A stretch of 64,000 nucleotides of DNA, from the NCBI GenBank assembly GCA_003049465.1, contig PYSS01000011.1, positions 372,001-436,000 on the forward strand, in the 5' to 3' direction. The translations under genes were made by a program, and so were the position numbers. Position 1 is the stretch's first letter, and each line of letters opens with the position of its first letter. The notes under the pieces are model-generated. The model made no database searches. It had not been told where the DNA came from and was given only the letters and a program-made list of their open reading frames with translations. This DNA is from Magnaporthiopsis rhizophila (lineage: Eukaryota; Ascomycota; Sordariomycetes; Magnaporthales; Magnaporthaceae). This document shows, piece by piece, positions 13,701 to 24,279 of the stretch.

Positions 13701-13815
13701 AGAAGCCAAGACTCTCAAGAAGAAACCTAGCAGGTTTCGGATGAACGCGTTCCCCTTCTTCCGGCGACACAGAGGCGCCAGTCCTCCCATACCAGCTGCT
13801 GATACTGCCGGATGA
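10715..13815 (+). CDS. PDE2: 3',5'-cyclic-nucleotide phosphodiesterase, class I (PDE2/PdeH type)
   Basis: Hydrolyses cAMP and so sets the level of protein kinase A signalling. Exons 10715-10892, 11005-11832, 12070-12677 and 12760-13815 give 889 residues; the introns are 112, 237 and 82 nt. The class I catalytic signature is present: HNFRHVIDV beginning at His356, GHDVGHPGVNN with His420-Asp421, and the third metal-site Asp534 in KCADISNV. The catalytic domain ends near residue 640. The remaining 250 residues are a Ser/Pro-rich, poorly structured tail ending in a basic patch (KKKPSRFRMN). The N-terminal 300 residues contain an open aspartate- and glycine-rich segment with no signature I can name. 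Related genes are Neurospora acon-2, Magnaporthe PdeH and yeast PDE2. The ATG at 10715 is the first in frame and is followed by a clean donor. Confidence 0.93.
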
Positions 13816-14186
13816 GAGGTCGGCCAAGACTCGGGAAGGACACGCTGCAGGCCATCTGTTTTGGCCGCCGACCTGCCCTTGAAACGCCCGGTTCTGGCAG
13901 CCTATGCAGGCGCCGTGAGGGCTGGGCGTTTTCGACGGGACAAGCTACTGTCTCGACGCGCGACGCTTCAGCCGAATCCATCGGGTCGAGGACGCCGCGA
14001 AGACATGTTACGACATTTTATGATCGATAACGTTGCGATTAAGCTTCAGCGTCATGAGCTCATGCTATTACAGCACGAGAATACTGGACGAGTAACCATC
14101 CCAGCAATGGCCTAAAAGATATAATGATTATGGGAATACGTCAGCCGCCATGGCTGGCGACGGAGAAGATACGCGAACAAAATCCC

Positions 14187-14240
<54 letters not shown>

Positions 14241-15661
14241 CCCTTTTTTTTTTTTTTTTTTTTNCACCCTTTTCGTCTTCCTTTACTTCTCAGGTCGCAC
14301 CTACTTCTTCTTCCCTTGTGTTTTATTTCTTCGTTGCTTGTTTCCCTTCTGTCTCCCTCGCGCTCTTCCTCTGTATTCCCTTTGTTAAAACTCATCTCTT
14401 TGTCGTTAGCACTTGTTATTTTCCTCCTAGGCCCTACCAGGGGGCAGGCGTTTGGGTTCAACTTCAGTCTTATTCGGATATTAAATCAGAGGAGGAGGAA
14501 CCTTGAGGGCATTCAAGTGGGATTCGCGATGGCTCACGCATTTGCGTATATACCCTAGCACTCTGAATTGAGGGAAGGTGGGGAGTCGAAGAGAGGGCTA
14601 CTGCACACGATGGGTAGCCCATACTGCCGCGAGCGACAGCCGCCATGGCGTGTAGTACACCACACTTGTACCAATAGATGGAAACGGGGACGGGCGTCTG
14701 GCGAATGGGCGTCAGACCATGGCAAGGGCAGGAAGGGGTCTGTACCAATGTATTAATACGGAGACCCGTGGTATTGTCTATACTCTAGCCCCTCGGGCCA
14801 TGTTTCATCTGTCAGTTAGCATCGGCACAATCAACGGTGGCGGCAGGCTCGGAGCCCCATCCGTACCAGCATACATAGTTTAACAATGTTTACGTTGAGT
14901 ACACCAGGTCGGGAGGGTTACCTAGGAACACGATTGTACTGGTTTGGTGATGAAACCTACCTACCTATATGTCCAAAAGCCAAGGACGATGTTCAAGGCG
15001 TCTGCCTGCCCCTGCATGTCGCGTCTTCGCCCACGCGCGGACTTGGAATCGTAAGAGAAACTGGACTGCACTTGGAGGTCTGGTCCATCTGACATGGCGA
15101 TGAATCCAAGTTTTCTTTCCTGATCACACTGTTGGTAGTGTATGCAGCGCAACGAGTCGACCGACGTTTATGACTCCTAAAGTGGGTGCATTGCTGGAAC
15201 CGATCTCATGCGTGATTCTCGAGCTTCCAAACCAACGGGACCCTCAGCTACCCTATATCTCCCAAGACAATACGGGGCGCCCGGAAGAGGCCCAAGGAAT
15301 CCCCGCCATTCAGTTTTTAGATCGTATGCCAGGTATATTCATTCTGTCTGTCTAACTACAGCCGTTATCCGCGGTATACAGCCTCGCAGGGCGGTGGTCC
15401 GGGGCTGGGTGGACGAACCTAGGCCCGTCCACGACGATGGCAAAACAGAGTGTCGACGATTTCATGTGAGACATACTAAACATCAAGGGCGTGAAGACAA
15501 GGTACGGAAAGACGAGACGGAGAGAAAACTTAAAACTCATACTGGGTTTATGCAAAAGCAGAATAAAACAATAGAAAATATTCGGAAGAAGGTGATAGTG
15601 TCCCTTGATGTGTCCTACTCGAGACTTGATAACGGCCAGGGATATGTCATGCGTCAAGGCT
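13816..15661. other. Intergenic between convergent genes, with assembly gap
   Basis: This is the 3' flank of both the phosphodiesterase (+) and carboxypeptidase Y (-). It contains a long poly-T/C tract with one N at 14264 and a T-rich segment after it. No open frame has recognisable features. Confidence 0.6.
14191..14264. repeat. Poly-T tract with undetermined base
   Basis: Fifty T residues, CCC, twenty more T and one N at 14264. Homopolymer length here is unreliable; this is probably a gap or a collapsed read join. Confidence 0.9.
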
Positions 15662-17326
15662 CTACGCAGAGAACCACTCGCCAGCCAGCCACCTGTTGAC
15701 AAAGTCGATGGACGGCTCGGGCTGGTCGTAAGGGACCATGTGGCCGGCCTGGTAGATACGCATAAAGGTGAAGTTGCCGCTGGACTTGACGCGGCCGTAG
15801 GGCTTGGCATCACCGGCTGTGGCCAGGGTCAGATCCTTGAGGTCGGCGCCGTTGAACGCCTTCTTGCCCTTCCACTCGAGAGCTTCGGTCCAGGCCTGGT
15901 TGCCGAGCCAGTTGCAGATGTAGTCGGCGTCGCCAGCGTAGATGAGAACGGGTATTTCGTCGAGCAGGGCGGGGACGAGGCGGTGGAAGGGCTGCATCCA
16001 GTCGCCTTGGAAGAGGAAGTTGCGGTTGATGTCGAAGTTGCACGAGTCGTACGAGCTGACTTCGGCACCGAGTGCCTGCATGACCTCTCGGCGGTTGAGG
16101 AAGTTGGAGATGTAGCCCAGCTCCGGGTAGCAGAGGTTGCTGGTGTCCTTGCAAGGGCCGCGGATGTCGTAGACGTTGCGGCCGGTGCGCTGGTAGGGGC
16201 CGATCATGACATTGTTGCAGTAAATCGAGGCGGGCACACAGCTCCAGACGCTGCCGCTGTCGTAGCAGTTCTTGATCATGGACTGGCAGCGCGGCAGGGC
16301 GTTGTCCATGGAGCGGCACTCAGACTCGTCCAGCACGGCGTCCCAGCCACCCTCGCCGCAGGCCATGGGGCGGTAGTGCTCGTACTGCGTCAGGCCGTCG
16401 GTGAGACCGTTGCCGATCATGACCGACTTGAGGTTGATGTTGCGGCGCTTGTGCGATAGGATCTCCGAGGCAAAGACGGGGATGTAGTGGCCAGCGTACG
16501 ACTCGCCCGCAATGTGGAAGTCCTGGTGAGCATACTCGGGGAACTGGTGGAAGAAGAGGGTCAGGAGGGCGTAGACGTCCTTGCCCGCGGCAACCGTGTT
16601 GCTGACGGACGAACCCGAGTACGAGTAGCCGACGTTGACGGGCTGATCCAGGAAGATGACCGAGGCGTTGTTGTTCCAGGCGTGAGGGTTGTGGATGATC
16701 TCGATCTTGTCGTTGATTGAGCCCGGACCCAGCTCAAAGAGCAGGCCAGTGAGAGACGAGCAGCCCGGGCCGCCGTTGAGCCAGAGAATGACAGGGTCCT
16801 TCTTGGGATCGTTCCTCGACTCGAAGAACCAGTAGAACAGGTGCTTGTCGTTGGCCTCGTCATCGAGATAGCCGCTGTACTGCTTGACCTTGTCGACTCC
16901 GAGCTTCGATGGGTCGACGGCCTGGGCACGCAGGTTGTAGTCCTCGAGGCGGCCGTCGACCTTGCGGTGCTTCTCGGTGCCCTCGCTCTCAACCCAAATG
17001 GCCTGGACGTCGGCACCCTTGACGACATGATCCCAGGCGCTGTCGGGCTTGCGGGTATGGGGCTTGGGGGACGAGAAGTAGGTGGCAGCCTGTTCGCCGG
17101 CGTCGGGGACGAGAAGCTTCAGCTCATCCCACACGGCTTTGGCCTCGGACGTCATGGAGCCGAGGAGATCCTCGAGCGACTTGAGCGGCTTCTCCCACGA
17201 TTCGCCGATGGGCTTGACGGCCCCGCCGAGGGGAGAGGCGCCCAGCACGCGCTGGGAACCGTCATCTTGGGCGTGGATGGCTGCCGAGGCGGCACCCACT
17301 AGCAGTGTAGAGGCGGCTAGCCTCAT
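15662..17326 (-). CDS. cpyA: Carboxypeptidase Y (vacuolar serine carboxypeptidase)
   Basis: Removes C-terminal residues from peptides in the vacuole. It is a single exon of 554 residues. The chosen ATG at 17326 gives a signal peptide (MRLAAS, then a hydrophobic run ending ASAAIHA); the open frame reaches further upstream but adds only a low-complexity segment that would bury the signal. A propeptide of roughly 120 residues follows. Family motifs are all present: WLNGGPGCSS (oxyanion region), GESYAGHY with nucleophile Ser276, the Asp-containing GDADYICNWLGN, and QAGHMVPYDQP with catalytic His529. Several Asn-X-Ser/Thr sites fit a secreted or vacuolar glycoprotein. Length and motifs match fungal CPY. 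It is divergent from SDO1, with a 1.2-kb region between them. Confidence 0.95.
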   Translation of the reverse strand: MRLAASTLLVGAASAAIHAQDDGSQRVLGASPLGGAVKPIGESWEKPLKSLEDLLGSMTSEAKAVWDELKLLVPDAGEQAATYFSSPKPHTRKPDSAWDHVVKGADVQAIWVESEGTEKHRKVDGRLEDYNLRAQAVDPSKLGVDKVKQYSGYLDDEANDKHLFYWFFESRNDPKKDPVILWLNGGPGCSSLTGLLFELGPGSINDKIEIIHNPHAWNNNASVIFLDQPVNVGYSYSGSSVSNTVAAGKDVYALLTLFFHQFPEYAHQDFHIAGESYAGHYIPVFASEILSHKRRNINLKSVMIGNGLTDGLTQYEHYRPMACGEGGWDAVLDESECRSMDNALPRCQSMIKNCYDSGSVWSCVPASIYCNNVMIGPYQRTGRNVYDIRGPCKDTSNLCYPELGYISNFLNRREVMQALGAEVSSYDSCNFDINRNFLFQGDWMQPFHRLVPALLDEIPVLIYAGDADYICNWLGNQAWTEALEWKGKKAFNGADLKDLTLATAGDAKPYGRVKSSGNFTFMRIYQAGHMVPYDQPEPSIDFVNRWLAGEWFSA

Positions 17327-18553
17327 AGTTGTAAGCCGAAGAAAGGCGGTGGGTTGGGAAGGCTCTTTGATAAACCGTGAGGGGCTGTCGGCAGCGATGA
17401 GATATGTATCTTGATTACTGTCAATGTTTGTTTGGTATGATTTATTATTGGGAATTGTTTGGGATGGGAAGAAGATCAAAGACGGACGGGAAGAGCTGGG
17501 CCAGGCGGGAAGGCAGGCGGTATGGACGCGACCGTCCGAGCTTATCTCGCCCTGGATTCATGCAGGTTGGGGGATTGATTGGCGGGCGGTGCCACTGAAA
17601 CGGGAATGAGGCGCCCTGCTTGCCCCGACAACCCGCAACTCCCAGTGGCTCCCCAACCCCCGCAGGCACGACCCAATTCCGTCATCACCAGAGCTCCGAG
17701 CCCCCTTGCATTGTGTACATGTGCCCTGCCCTTCTACCCACGCCACGCGCCGCGCTAGCCCGACTTGGAGACAAAGGATGGTTGGCGGTGACTTTGGGAC
17801 GTGCTGGCGTACCCTCGGGGTGTCGCCTGGCTGTGAGTAATTCTTCTGTTGAAAAAGACACCGCTTTTCAGCAGTCCACGCTCCATATCTCGAGTAGATG
17901 AGGTGTATGCGGGCAGAGGAAGACAACGGCCACCTAGGTAGCGTAGAGCTCCAAGTACCCACATAGGTGCCTAGGAGGGTAGCTAAATCCTTACCTTATG
18001 TACATTGCTACGAATCAACACGAATCACTTCGAGGCAACACCTAGACCGCCTATGCAATAGGCGGGGCAGCATCAAGAGCGTGTCTGGTGTGCTTTTTTT
18101 TTTTTTTTTTTTTTTTTTTTCCCCNNNNNNNNNNNNNNNNNNNNNNNNNNNNNNNNNNNNNNNNNNNNNNNNNTTTTTTTTTTTTTTTTTTTTTTTGGTC
18201 CCCCTGGCCCGCTTGCGAGCGGGGCGGAGGGGAGCAAAGAAAACGAACTTAAGTCGCGATGTGAACGCTGAACATGAAGAACGAACAGGAGAAAGAAAGA
18301 GGAAAACGTCATAAAAGCTTGAAAACTCATACTATTGTCGCATAATCCACAGAACATTCAAGTTTTAACGATCGAACAGAACCGAACTGTCGCTGGCGTA
18401 TAGCTCTCACCACAGCCGCTCGGCCGCTAAATTGCTCGCAACTGGCGACATAAATTCCACACACACACCCCGGGTCTCCTCGGTGCGCGCAACGGCAGTC
18501 CAGACAATAAACGAGGAAACAGCGGCCCCGCGGCTCCCCGCCAGCCAGCCAAG
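17327..18553. other. Divergent promoter region of CPY and SDO1, with a 49-N gap
   Basis: Lies between the two start codons. It contains CACCTAGGTAG and GTGCCTAGG motifs (17931-17974) and a poly-T tract interrupted by CCCC and 49 N. No gene is visible, but sequence is missing. Confidence 0.6.
18094..18196. repeat. Poly-T tract containing an assembly gap (N 18125-18173)
   Basis: Twenty-seven T, CCCC, 49 N, then 23 T. The gap is bounded on both sides by homopolymer, so its real length is unknown. Confidence 0.95.
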
Positions 18554-19519
18554 ATGTCGCGCCAGATCTCGCAGCCGTCGAACCAGATCAAGCTGACCAA
18601 CGTGGCGCTGGTGCGGCTCAAGAAGGGCAAGAAGCGGTTCGAGCTCGCGTGCTACAAGAACAAGGTGCTCGAGTGGCGCTCCGGCATCGAGACGGACCTG
18701 GACAACGTGCTGCAGATCCCAAACGTCTTCCTCAACGTCTCCAAGGGCCAGACGGCGCCGTCGGCCGACCTGGCCAAGGCGTTCGGCAAGGACGTGCCCG
18801 TCGCCGACGTCATCCTCGAGATCCTCAACAAGGGCGAGCTGCAGGTGGGCGAGAAGGAGCGCGCCGCCCAGCTCGACCGCGTCCACGCCGAGGTCGTCGG
18901 CATCGTCGCGTCCAAGCTGGTCGACCCCCGCACGAAGCGCGTCTATACCACCAGCATGATCGACAAGGCCCTCGACATGCTGAGCTCCCAGGCCCACGCC
19001 CAGAGGACGAGCAATAATAACAATAACAGCAGCAGCACAAATCCCGAAGACGGCGCGGCGGCAGCGGAACCCCCCGCGGCCCCCGCGGCACACAAGCCCG
19101 TCTGGACAGGCGTGTCCACCACCAAGAGCGCCAAGAGCCAGGCCCTGGAGGCCATGAAGGCGCTGATTGCCCACCAGCCTATCCCCATCTCCCGCGCCAG
19201 GATGCGCCTGCGCATAACCTGCTCGACAAACGTGCTGAAGCAGCCCGTCAAAGCTGCTGCCGCCGCCGCCGGCCACAAGCCCTCGGCCAACGACGACGCT
19301 GATGGCGCCAACCAGCCCAAGGCACCCGGCACCCTAAAGGACAAGATACTGAGTTACATAGAGCAAGTCGACAACCAGGACGTCGTCGGCTCCGAGTGGG
19401 AGGTTGTCGGCTTCGTCGAGCCCGGTGCTTTCAAGGCTCTGTCCGATTTCCTTGGGAACGAGACCAAAGGCCAGGGCCGCGTTGAGGTTTTAGACATGGC
19501 GGTCGTACACGAAGACTAG
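18554..19519 (+). CDS. SDO1: Ribosome maturation protein SDO1/SBDS
   Basis: Works with the EFL1 GTPase to release eIF6 (Tif6) from late 60S subunits. It is a single exon of 321 residues starting at a clear ATG (AAGATGTCG). Domain I (about 1-95) has the SBDS pattern, including the FELACYKNKVLEWRSG and LQIPNVFLNVSKGQ segments. Domain II contains TKSAKSQALEAMKALIAHQPIPI and runs into RARMRLRI. Domain III ends ETKGQGRVEVLDM. The protein is about 70 residues longer than yeast or human SBDS because of two low-complexity insertions. The first (about 145-183; Asn, Ser, Ala, Pro rich) lies within domain II; the second (about 232-258; Ala, Asp, Asn rich) lies in domain III. Its 3' end faces RPS18. Confidence 0.95.
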   Translation: MSRQISQPSNQIKLTNVALVRLKKGKKRFELACYKNKVLEWRSGIETDLDNVLQIPNVFLNVSKGQTAPSADLAKAFGKDVPVADVILEILNKGELQVGEKERAAQLDRVHAEVVGIVASKLVDPRTKRVYTTSMIDKALDMLSSQAHAQRTSNNNNNSSSTNPEDGAAAAEPPAAPAAHKPVWTGVSTTKSAKSQALEAMKALIAHQPIPISRARMRLRITCSTNVLKQPVKAAAAAAGHKPSANDDADGANQPKAPGTLKDKILSYIEQVDNQDVVGSEWEVVGFVEPGAFKALSDFLGNETKGQGRVEVLDMAVVHED

Positions 19520-19915
19520 GCTTGAAGCAACCAAGTAATAAACCTACGTATGTCTAGCTTGTGTGCCTTGCCCTGGCTGTGAATTTAGGATGCTTGTGGT
19601 TGCCTCAGAACCCCTCGGCCAACCAAGTCGGAGCGGTGGTAGTGATGATGGTATGGCTGGTCATGCTGGCAATGAACAAAACGTCTCGTAGGTAGGGCCG
19701 ATGGAGACCCTCAGAGCCACAAACGTCGTTTGCCATGAACCATGTGTATTGAGTCTACCTTCATTCCCGGTGGCCTTCAATGCACGTAAAGCAGTCAACG
19801 ATGAATCCAGCCGTAACACGCCCGACCATCCACAACGATGAGAAAGAACGCCGAAAGCCAAGAGATCCCCGTCCCGTGGGCAAATGATCCCCAGCCCATG
19901 AAAAGTCCGAATTTT
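19520..19915. other. Convergent 3' region between SDO1 and RPS18
   Basis: 396 bases holding the 3' untranslated regions of both genes. I see no further gene. Confidence 0.6.
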
Positions 19916-20945
19916 TTAACCACCCTTCTTCTTGGACACACCGACGGTCCGGCCTCTCCGGCCAGTCGTCTTGGTGTGCTGACCACGGACACGCAGGCCC
20001 CAGTAGTGACGGAGACCACGGTGGGCCCGGATCTTCTTCAGGCGCTCAAGATCATCACGGAGCTTCGAGTCGACACCGTTGGCCAGGAGCTGCGAGTCCT
20101 TGCCGTCGACGATATCACGCTGCCTGTTGAGGAACCAGGAGGGAATCTTGTACTGAGTGGGGTTCTGGAGGATGGTGACAACACGCTCGAGCTCCTCAGA
20201 AGTGAGCTCGCCAGCACTGTTTTGCATGAAGAAGATGCGTCAGCAAGCTATTTCGGAACCCTTAATACTCCCCTCGTCCTATGAACACAAAGGGTCCATA
20301 CCGCTTGTTCAGGTCGACATCGGCCTTCTTGACAACCAGGTTGGAGTAACGGCGACCGACACCCTTAATCTTGGTGAGAGCGTAAACAATCTTCTGCTTG
20401 CCGTCAACATTCGTGCTAGATGGGGAGTTCGAATGTCAGCCGTTGTCCGTGTCGCCATCCATGTGTGCAAGGTTCCCCCAATTGCACCAGCCATGCCAGG
20501 CCGTGCAGTTTGTCTCGCAGGTCCAGGTCGATCAGGCATGATTTCGGTACGTGTAGTTGCAAGACGGCTCGCTGGCACGGCCGACGAAAAAATCGACAGT
20601 CCATAGGTGCGGTGGGATAATGCCCTCGATTGCGGGCTCGCGACTTGCGTGTCGGCGTTTTGGGCTTGGTCGGCAGCGCACATGCTGTCCCGGTCGAGTG
20701 GCCGATGGCGTCCGGTCTGTGGGAGTGTTTGGATTGCGAGAAAATAGAGAGAAACCTACTTGAGGAGACGCAGGATCTATAGAGTCAGAACGGTCAGTAA
20801 ACAGACACACCAATAATCCCGCCATATTTAGCCAGGCCAGGCTGGCGCTTTGGCGATCCCGACGGCGACGAGCGTAATGGGAGATGCGGGGTCCGATAGC
20901 ACTTACGAACTGGAAGTTCGACTTCTCGCCCGACACCAGCGACAT
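19916..20945 (-). CDS. RPS18: 40S ribosomal protein uS13 (RPS18)
   Basis: Component of the 40S head near the A and P sites. Four exons on the minus strand join to 156 residues, the normal family length: 20907-20945, 20760-20776, 20302-20415 and 19916-20216. Introns are 130, 344 and 85 nt with GTAAGT, GTAGGT and GTATGG donors. The sequence is typical throughout: MSLVSGEKSNFQF at the start, KIKGVGRRYSNLVVKKADVD in the helix-two-turns-helix region, RQRDIVDG, then the conserved RAHRGLRHYWGLRVRGQHTK and the basic tail ending KKKGG. The second exon is only 17 nt. I looked for C/D-box snoRNA signals in the two larger introns and saw none. Confidence 0.97.
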
Positions 20946-21292
20946 GATGGGCAACTTGTTTCGAGATGTTGCCGTGAATGGAGTTGACGAGCACCAAGTC
21001 GAAAAAGCGAACGAAAAGTCCGGCGCAATGAAAAAGTAGGGTTGGTGTGGGCCAGAGAACTCCCCTCGAAACTAGGGTATGTCACGTGCAGGCTGCCAAT
21101 TTTCGTGGCGGGGCGCCCTTTTTTGACCACCCAGCACGCACGGACCCGCCTTCCTGAATCAGCTGTGGCTGGGCAGCGTGTGATCACGGCTGACCTCCTT
21201 TCTGCTGTCTCCTTGGTGTCCTTTTGGCCTGTCTCGTCTCCACAGCGTTGTCTAGGCGTTTATAAGGCCAGCAGTTTTCTATTGCAATCATA
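20946..21292. other. RPS18 promoter region up to the tRNA
   Basis: 347 bases upstream of the RPS18 ATG. No coding frame is supported. A TATAAG stretch occurs at about 21260, shortly before the tRNA gene. Confidence 0.5.
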
Positions 21293-21364
21293 GGACTAAT
21301 AGCTCAGTGGTAGAGCGTCGGATTGCAGATCCGCAGGTCCTGGATTCGATCTCCAGTTGGTCCT
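21293..21364 (+). tRNA. tRNA-Cys (anticodon GCA)
   Basis: A full cloverleaf can be drawn. The acceptor GGACTAA pairs with TTGGTCC (one T-G pair), followed by discriminator T. The D arm is GCTC...GAGC. The anticodon loop TTGCAGA has GCA at 21325-21327. The T arm is CTGGA/TCCAG with loop TTCGATC. The anticodon stem has one mismatch at its outer pair. There is no intron. Discriminator U73 and anticodon GCA are both cysteine identity elements. A TTTTT at 21369-21373 fits RNA polymerase III termination. Confidence 0.95.
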
Positions 21365-21368
21365 AACA

Positions 21369-21373
21369 TTTTT
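21369..21373 (+). terminator. Pol III T-run after tRNA-Cys
   Basis: Five T residues four bases after the discriminator base, followed by a second T-rich stretch. Confidence 0.7.
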
Positions 21374-22707
21374 ATCACTTTTTCCTCTGTTTAATGCCAC
21401 TTTCAACCTTGGTCCCTTCGTGGTGTTTCACATCTTTCGAGGGGTTTTTTTTTCTTCTATTTCTTTTCTTTTCTTTTTTCTAACCGCGGACCTATCTTAC
21501 CCGGGTACCGACTCTTTTTAAATATGCAATCTTCTGTCCTGTGCGTGTGTTTGCAGGCATTTATGTTGGTGGTTGAATTTTGCATGATTTCAGTGAACTC
21601 GCGCATTCCCCCTGAAGCATGTCGGAGGTGGCTCGCTTCCTCCACGGCGGGGTCAACGACCGGTTATGTCGTCGGCGCCTACACCCTAGCACTCGGGTGC
21701 TTTCCGGCTTGAAATCAGTGTCTGTCCGAGTGAAGCTATATAAACTAGGTATGCCCCGGCTTATCATATCTGCTCAATCCGACGCTGCAGGTATTACTAT
21801 TTATTTATGGCAGTTGCTCCGGCCAGACCTCCTGGTGTCTTTGGAGCTGCTGGCCGCGCTTGGCATATCTGGCGCCTCAGATGAAGAAGAGCCCAAGGTC
21901 CTCATGTGCTATCACAGAGTCCTCTGGCAAACATGAGACGCCAACCAACCTTGACTTCAGCCTGGGCCGTCAGCTGGCTTGGACACTAACACGGCGCTTC
22001 GCCGCTCGCATAAAGAACGGTTCGCAAGCGAAGGCTTGCCACATGTCGAGGCGCTAGGTTCCGGTTAACGCTGAAAGCTGAATGATGCGAAAATCGTTCA
22101 GAGAATTTGTGAGAACGGGGCGAGTTATCCCGGGGTGAAGCGAGAATTTGGTTCCGGTAATCGGCGGTGCAACATTTGAGACGCAACGCTGACGCTCACC
22201 ATCCTCGCGTGGAATCTAAGACAGGCAGGCGGCTTCAGACGAGGTGACAAATCCAACAGCCGTTCAGCTTCAACTTTTCAGTCACCACCACCTAAGTAGC
22301 TGGCTTTTTTTGGTGTGTATGCCCCGACATAGTTGCCGGTAGCCGAGTGAATCGTGATAATGGACGGCGTCCGCAGATTGTCACAGCTGACCGTTGATGC
22401 CGTCGCGGGCCGCCCCACCTCAAACCAATGTGCTGCTGCCCGTCAGTCCCCACACCCTTGATAGCAGCCTCTCTCAGCATGCCAAGGGCGCTGGACATGA
22501 CTCCTGCATATTGGGAGGTCGGCTCTGGCCTTCAGCTAGCGCTCAACTCACCTCTCAGATTGCGGGCGCGAAACGAGTGATATCAAGGCAGCGTCCGGCA
22601 TTGGACACACCTATCGAAATCTCATTGATACCTCATCTTGCTTCGCTACCACTACTATCAGAACAGCCAACCGACGCACTTCTATCTTCGTATTCATATC
22701 TGATAAA
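21374..22707. other. Intergenic, no supported gene
   Basis: Lies between tRNA-Cys and the nucleoside hydrolase. It contains a T-rich tract near 21445-21480. An ATG-initiated frame at 21619-21936 (105 codons) has no recognisable family and no coding-like context, so I did not call it. Confidence 0.5.
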
Positions 22708-24279
22708 ATGTCTACACAGCCTCAAGCCGTGCCACTCTGGCTCGACTGCGATCCCGGTCATGATGTAAGAAGAAATCAGTCCCAGGATGCCGTGTATGCC
22801 ACTTCAGGCGTCTCTGTCTCGCTCGGGGAAGGGGACTGGGACTGGCTTATGGGACGCAGAGCCTCATCGCGGGAGGTAGCGCAATGCGGATGTAATAGCC
22901 TAGAGTAGCTGCTGACGTTCGCCCTCCCGTGACTTCTTACCAGGACGCGTTTGCTATTCTCCTAGCTGCCTGTCACCCCATGATCAAGCTTCTGGGCATC
23001 TCGACTGTGTTTGGGAACGCATCGCTAGAGTACGTCAATTCCCACTGCATGGTGTACTCTTTCTAGCTTTGGGATAGAACCAAAAAAAAAGAGCGAAAGG
23101 AAAAGAATGAAGGAGTTACATGCCGGCTGACATGAACGTGGAAACCGTCGCTGAAGGAAAACCACTTACAACGCCACCTCTATACTCACGGCGATCGGCA
23201 AGCATGATCAGGTGGCCGTCTATCCCGGCGCTGCTAAGGCTTCAGTCCGGCCGCGGCTGCATACCCCAACCGACATCCACGGCGAGTCCGGCATCGACGG
23301 TACCGACCTGCTGCCGAAGCCCCTCCGCGGTCCCGACAGGTCCGTGCCCGCGGTCGATGCCATGGCCGCTGCCGTTCTGGCCCAGGCCCCCGGCACTGCC
23401 TGGATCATTGCCACCGGCACCGTGACCAACGTTGCCGAGGCCATCGCCAAGTACCCCCAGCTGGCCGACCACATCGCCGGGCTCTCCATCATGGGCGGTG
23501 CCGTCGGGGACAACTTCACGTCTGCCGTTATGGGCCAGGTTGACGGCGTCGCCCGCATCGGCAACTGGACCCAGTGGGCAGAGTTCAACATCCTGGTCGA
23601 CCCGGAGGCCGCCGACTCCATCTTCAGGAACGAAGCGTTGGCCAAGAAAACCACCGTGATACCTCTTGACGTTACACACCTTGTTCTAGCGACCAAGGAC
23701 GTCCAGGATCGTCTTCTCTACGGCTCCCAGGCCACTGCGACCGCCAATGACAAGCCCAAGTCGACGCTCCGGCTGATGCTGGTGCAGCTGCTCAACTTCT
23801 TTGCCGAAACCTACAGGTGAGTTCGGACCTTTTTTGTTCTGTTCTGGTGATTTCCGTTGGGCACCCTCGTATCTGTGTGGGAAAGGACATATCCACTCAC
23901 CCTTTTCTTCTCTAGAACCGTCTTCGGTATCGATCAAGGACCTCCTCTGCATGACCCTGTCGCCGTAGCTGTCGCACTGCAGGGCCTGGCGGACGGCTGG
24001 GATATCCCATTCTACGACTACGACGTCCGAGCCGAGACCACCTCGTCGTCGCCTCCAAGGCGGCGTGAGCGCTTCAGCGTTACGGTCAACACCCAGGGCA
24101 CGCACGAGGAGGCCAAGGCAGGGGCACACACCGGCCGCACGATTGCCACCCTTCTGCCCGAGGGCACCGAGGGCATCACGATACCCAGGGGTCTGGACAT
24201 TTCCAAGTTCTGGACAGTGATCGAGGAGTGCCTGCAGAGGGCGGACGAGGCTAACGCAGCCGCGGGCCGTGTGCCGTGA
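22708..24279 (+). CDS. Inosine-uridine-preferring nucleoside hydrolase (URH1-like)
   Basis: Hydrolyses the N-glycosidic bond of ribonucleosides in salvage. Exons 22708-22764, 22944-23029, 23157-23816 and 23916-24279 give 388 residues. The calcium-binding DCDPGHDD motif is at residues 13-20 and is split by intron 1 between the last two Asp. Later motifs are TVFGNASL, VPVYPG-like VAVYPGAAK, SIMGGAV, EFNILVDPEAA and PLHDPVAVA, which carries the final active-site His-Asp. The second intron uses a less common AAG acceptor at 23156 but has a CTGAC branch-like site and restores the conserved frame. The family also contains purine-specific members, so substrate preference is inferred. Confidence 0.9.

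Noticed and set aside
15605..16459. 284-codon plus-strand open frame inside carboxypeptidase Y
   Set aside because: It is antisense to conserved CPY sequence, with a Val/Ala/Gly-rich translation typical of shadows.
20416..20906. Possible snoRNA in RPS18 introns 1 or 2
   Set aside because: I found no convincing TGATGA and CTGA box pair on the gene strand.
21619..21936. 105-codon ATG-initiated open frame
   Set aside because: No recognisable family, no homologous motif and no supporting context.
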